DNA of 64,000 nt from UBA4615 sp046046245 (lineage in GTDB: Bacteria > Pseudomonadota > Gammaproteobacteria > Burkholderiales > Burkholderiaceae_E), in NCBI GenBank assembly GCA_046046245.1, contig JBJOKE010000011.1, positions 124,001 to 188,000 on the forward strand, given 5' to 3'. The notes under the pieces were generated by a model. That model was given only the letters and a program-made list of their open reading frames with translations. It searched no databases and had not been told where the DNA came from. Made by a program: the position numbers and the translations under genes. Below are positions 60,859 to 64,000 of this stretch, piece by piece (within the stretch, counting starts at the first letter, position 1; the number at the start of each line of letters is the position of its first letter).

Positions 60859-61825
60859 TCCCCAGCGAGCGGATCAGCGCGTTCGTCTCGGCGTGCTCGG
60901 CCGCGAGTTCGCGTCGGAAATCCTCGCCGGTGGTCGCGAGGACGGTCTGTCCGCCGACGCTCAGGAACCCCTCGAACTCGGGCGAGCGCACCGTCTGGTT
61001 CAGCACCTCGGTCCAGCGCGCGGCCAGCGGCGCGGGCAGGCCTTTCGGCGCCACCAGCGCGATCCACAGTGTCGAGCGCGTGGCCGGCGTGTCGACGCCC
61101 TGCTCCTTCATCGTGGCCACCGCGGGCAGGAACGGCGAACGCTCGGCGCCGCACACGCCGAGCGCGTGGACCGTCCCCTTGTCCTGGTGCTGCAGCGCGA
61201 GGGTCGGCGGCACGACGGTCAGCTGGACCGAGTTCGCGAGCGTGTCCTGCAGCGCAGGCACGAGGCCCTTGTAGGGCACGTCGACGAAGCTCGTGCCGGT
61301 CGCGCTCTCGACGGACTTGATCGCGAGGTGCGGGAAGGTGCCCGGCCCCCAGGTGCCGCAGGTGATCGTGCCGGGCGCCTTGCGCGCGGCCGCCAGCAGT
61401 TCGGCGATGTTGCGCACGCCGAGCTTCGCGTTCGCGATCAGCACCGGCTGCGCGTGGCAGATCTTCATGATCGGCGTGAGGTCGGTCCGCGCGTCGTAGC
61501 CGGCCGACGGCACGAGCGACGCGACGCTGACCAGCGAGTCCGGGATCGCGAAGGCGAATGTGTAGCCGTCGGGTGCCGCGCGGGCCACCTCGCCGGTGCC
61601 GATCGAGCCGTTGGCCCCCGGCTTGTTCTCGACCACGATCGTCTGACCGATCCGCGGACCGGTCAGTTCGGCCAGCTTGCGGGCGATCACGTCCGTCGGA
61701 CCACCCGCCGGGAAGGGCATCACCCAGCGGATCGGGCGGCTCGGATAGGACTGGGCGAAGGCGCCCTTCGAAGCCAGGCCGGCCGTCGCCGACAGAACGG
61801 ATACCAGGACCTCGCGTCGCTTCAT
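60845..61825 (-). CDS. Bug-family tripartite tricarboxylate transporter receptor (E)
   Basis: 326 residues with signal peptide VLSATAGLASKGAFAQS. YPSRPIRWVMPFPAGGPTDV, VVENKPGANGSIG and APDGYTFAFAI are standard, and VDVPYKGLVPALQDTLANSV forms the second pocket region. The ATG overlaps the acyl-CoA dehydrogenase stop by four bases, so uptake and degradation genes are co-expressed. No membrane subunits are nearby. Confidence 0.9.
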   Translation of the reverse strand: MKRREVLVSVLSATAGLASKGAFAQSYPSRPIRWVMPFPAGGPTDVIARKLAELTGPRIGQTIVVENKPGANGSIGTGEVARAAPDGYTFAFAIPDSLVSVASLVPSAGYDARTDLTPIMKICHAQPVLIANAKLGVRNIAELLAAARKAPGTITCGTWGPGTFPHLAIKSVESATGTSFVDVPYKGLVPALQDTLANSVQLTVVPPTLALQHQDKGTVHALGVCGAERSPFLPAVATMKEQGVDTPATRSTLWIALVAPKGLPAPLAARWTEVLNQTVRSPEFEGFLSVGGQTVLATTGEDFRRELAAEHAETNALIRSLGIKPQ

Positions 61826-63009
61826 CGTCGTGTCTCCCTGTCGTTCCGGACCGACCCACCCGGCGCGACGACCGCGCGGGCGATGATCTCCTTCATGATC
61901 TCGTTGCTGCCGCCGAGGATGCGCTCGATGCGCGCGTCGACGAACGCGCGCGCGATCGGGTATTCGCGCATGTAGCCCCAGCCGCCGTGCATCTGCAGGC
62001 ACGCGTCGACGACGCGGCCGAGCATCTCGGTGACCCACAGCTTCGCCATGGCGGCGCGGGTCGCGTCGAGCGTGCCGGCCGCGTAGCGGTCCAGCGCGTC
62101 GTCGACGAACGTGCGGCCGACGGCGGCCTCGGTCTGCAGCTCGGCGAGGCGGAAGCGCGTGTTCTGCAGGCTGGAGAGCGCCGCGCCGAAGACCTCGCGC
62201 TGGCAGACGTAGTCGACGGTCCAGCGCAGTGCTGCCTCGGCCTTCGACTGGCACGACACGGCGATCGCGAGCCGTTCGCGCGCGAGCCCCCGCATCAGCT
62301 GGCGGAAGCCTTCTCCCGGGCGGCCCAGCACGCAGTCGTCGGGAATCTCGACGTCGTCGAAGAAGAGCTCCGAGGTGTCCTGGGCGTGCACGCCGATCTT
62401 GTCGAGGTTGCGGCCCCGACGGAACCCGGGCGAGTGCGTGTCGACGAGAAACAGCGTGACGCTGTCGCGGTCGCGCGGGTCGGTCTTGGCGGCGACCACC
62501 GCCAGGTCGGCAAGCTGCCCATTCGAGATGAAGACCTTCTGCCCGCGGAGCACCCATCGGTCGCCGGCCCGCGTCGCGGTGGTACGCATGCCGCGCAGGT
62601 CGCTTCCCGCCGCGGGCTCGCTCATCGCGATCGCGCCGACCACCTCGCCGCTGACCATGCCGGGCAGCCACCGGCGCCGCTGCGCGGGCGTGCCGAAGTG
62701 CACGAGGTAGGGCGCCACCATCTCGGAGTGGATGAAGAAACCCGGGCCGGAGAAGCCCTCGCGCGCCATCTCCTCGATCACGATGACGCCGTGCAGGACG
62801 TCGCCGCCGGGTCCGCCGAGCTCGTCGGGCAGGTCCGGACACAGCAGGCCCTGCGCCCCGGCCTTGCGCCACAGGTCGCGGTCGACCTTGCCCTCCCGCT
62901 CCCAGCGGTCGTGGTGCGGCGCGACCTCGTTCTGCACGAAGCGTCGCACCTGCTCGCGGAAGATCTCGTGTTCCTCGCGGAACGGTGCGCCTCGACGCTC
63001 TTCGGTCAT
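61822..63009 (-). CDS. Acyl-CoA dehydrogenase family protein
   Basis: 395 residues; FAD-dependent, introduces an alpha-beta double bond in an acyl-CoA. Family sequences include AIAMSEPAAGSDLRGMRTTA, the FAD segment VFISNGQLADLAVV and the C-terminal MHGGWGYMREYPIARAFVDA with ERILGGSNEIMKEII. The usual catalytic-glutamate position is in this last helix. Overlaps both neighbours by four bases: ligase upstream, receptor downstream. Confidence 0.93.
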   Translation of the reverse strand: MTEERRGAPFREEHEIFREQVRRFVQNEVAPHHDRWEREGKVDRDLWRKAGAQGLLCPDLPDELGGPGGDVLHGVIVIEEMAREGFSGPGFFIHSEMVAPYLVHFGTPAQRRRWLPGMVSGEVVGAIAMSEPAAGSDLRGMRTTATRAGDRWVLRGQKVFISNGQLADLAVVAAKTDPRDRDSVTLFLVDTHSPGFRRGRNLDKIGVHAQDTSELFFDDVEIPDDCVLGRPGEGFRQLMRGLARERLAIAVSCQSKAEAALRWTVDYVCQREVFGAALSSLQNTRFRLAELQTEAAVGRTFVDDALDRYAAGTLDATRAAMAKLWVTEMLGRVVDACLQMHGGWGYMREYPIARAFVDARIERILGGSNEIMKEIIARAVVAPGGSVRNDRETRR

Positions 63010-64000
63010 CGTCCTGTCCCTTCGCGTGCGGCCCGTTCCCATTCGGCCCGCAGGTCGACCTTCCGGACCTTCCCGACGCTGCTCAACGGCAGGGCGCTGC
63101 GGAACGAGATGCTGCGCGGGCACTTGTAGTGGGCGATCCGGGCGCGGCAGTGCGCGACGAGCTCGGCCTGCGTCGCGGTCCGTCCCGGCTTGAGCACGAC
63201 GACCGCGTGCACCGACTCGCCCCAGTGGTCGTCGGGAACGCCGATGACCGCGGCCGCCTGCAGCGCGTCGTGGTACATCAGCGCGTTCTCGACCTCGCCG
63301 GCGAAGACGTTCTCCCCGCCGCTGATGATCATGTCCTTCAGCCGTCCGACGACGGACACGAAGCCGTCCTCGTCCATCGTGCCGAGGTCGCCGGTGCTCA
63401 GCCAGCCGTCGCGGATCGTCTGCGCGGTGAGCTCCGGGTCCCGCCAGTACGAGGTCATCAGGCCCGGCCCGGAAACCTGGATCTCGCCGGTCGTGCCGAG
63501 CGCCACCTCGCGGCCCGACTCGTCGGCGATGCGCACCGAGAACGCCGGCAGCACCCGGCCGGCCGAGCCGAGCTTGCCGGCGAACGGGCCCTCGAGAACG
63601 TGGTACCGCTCCTGGAGCATCGTGCAGGCGCCGCCGACCTCGGTCTGACCGTAGACCTGCACGAGCCCGACGCCGGGCGCCTCGTCCATCAGCCGGCGCA
63701 GCACCGGCTCCTGGATCGGCGCCGCGCCGTACAGGATCCGACGCAGGCGCGGGAAGACGCCCGGGCGGTCTCGGGCTCCCTCGAGAGTCGCCGAGATCAT
63801 CGTCGGAACGAGGATGGCCACGTCGACGCCCTCGTGCTCGATCGCGTCGAGCAGCGCGGTCGGCGAGAACTCGGGCAGGAAGCAGTGCCGCGCGCCGGCG
63901 GCGGTGACGCCCAGGCCCGCGGTCAGGTCGGCGGCGTGGAACATCGGCGCGGTGTGCGCGAACACCGTCGACTCGTCGAGCCTGAAGTTGTCCTTCGCGG
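63006..64000 (-). CDS. AMP-binding acyl-CoA ligase, N-terminus beyond the window
   Basis: The visible 331 residues are the C-terminal two thirds of an ANL ligase. YGQTEVGGACTM is the adenylate motif, GWLSTGDLGTMDEDGF the hinge region, GRLKDMIISGGENVF follows, and the final lysine is in SSVGKVRKVDL. The frame is open to position 64000; the GTG at about 63965 is internal. The ATG of the acyl-CoA dehydrogenase overlaps its stop. It would activate the acid bound by the receptor. Confidence 0.9.
   Translation of the reverse strand, partial: AKDNFRLDESTVFAHTAPMFHAADLTAGLGVTAAGARHCFLPEFSPTALLDAIEHEGVDVAILVPTMISATLEGARDRPGVFPRLRRILYGAAPIQEPVLRRLMDEAPGVGLVQVYGQTEVGGACTMLQERYHVLEGPFAGKLGSAGRVLPAFSVRIADESGREVALGTTGEIQVSGPGLMTSYWRDPELTAQTIRDGWLSTGDLGTMDEDGFVSVVGRLKDMIISGGENVFAGEVENALMYHDALQAAAVIGVPDDHWGESVHAVVVLKPGRTATQAELVAHCRARIAHYKCPRSISFRSALPLSSVGKVRKVDLRAEWERAAREGTGR

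Overview
The window is a gene-dense, very GC-rich chromosomal segment of a betaproteobacterium, most likely a Burkholderiales member able to do anoxygenic photosynthesis. The evidence is a pucBA light-harvesting operon with pucC, the betaproteobacterial order yciB-bolA-ppiC, five Bug-family (tripartite tricarboxylate) periplasmic receptors and several CoA-ester catabolic operons. No rRNA, tRNA, CRISPR array, insertion sequence or phage gene was seen.

Layout. 1-11.5 kb (minus): an M20 peptidase, a thiolase, a FadB-like enzyme, a complete LivFGMHK-type ABC importer and an acyl-CoA synthetase. 11.8-13.5 kb (plus): yciB-bolA-ppiC. 13.6-15.8 kb (minus): tadA and glpD. 15.9-20.6 kb (minus): a two-subunit molybdenum hydroxylase overlapping soxX, soxY, soxZ and soxA with coupled start and stop codons. 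20.7-23.9 kb (plus): the photosynthesis block, with a double PpsR/CrtJ-type operator over the promoter, pucB, pucA, pucC and two related 48-52 residue membrane proteins. 24-30.2 kb: glycogen phosphorylase, an MFS transporter and a SUV3-like helicase.

30.4-39.8 kb (minus): one long catabolic gene run behind a GntR regulator, with two related TauD dioxygenases, three Bug receptors, a fumarylacetoacetase-like hydrolase, a flavin reductase-like protein, an FMN-dependent 2-hydroxyacid oxidase and a DUF3047 protein. 40.3-43.8 kb: a SnoaL-alpha/beta hydrolase fusion, then ppiC-hupE. 44.3-49.3 kb (minus): an arsenic operon (GAPDH-arsJ-arsR-arsC-acr3) followed by a DUF302 gene. 49.3-50.7 kb: a scar with two 5'-truncated genes. 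50.7-53.3 kb: a protease-like protein lacking its metal site, and a third TauD enzyme. 54-58.1 kb: a sulfatase-marR-Bug operon divergent from a formylglycine-generating enzyme. 58.1-64 kb: a VapB-like remnant, a thiolase-like/DUF35 pair, a TetR regulator and a Bug/acyl-CoA dehydrogenase/acyl-CoA ligase operon cut by the window end.

Points of most interest: the two small paralogous membrane proteins next to the puc operon; an LH2 alpha subunit with Phe44-Leu45, the signature of B800-820 (LH3) antennae; a SoxY whose carrier cysteine is in an Ala-Ala-Cys arm with an acidic tail; the arsenic island separating a DUF3604 remnant from ppiC-hupE; and several enzymes with a substituted catalytic residue. 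Functions are inferred from recognised motifs and context; no database search was possible.
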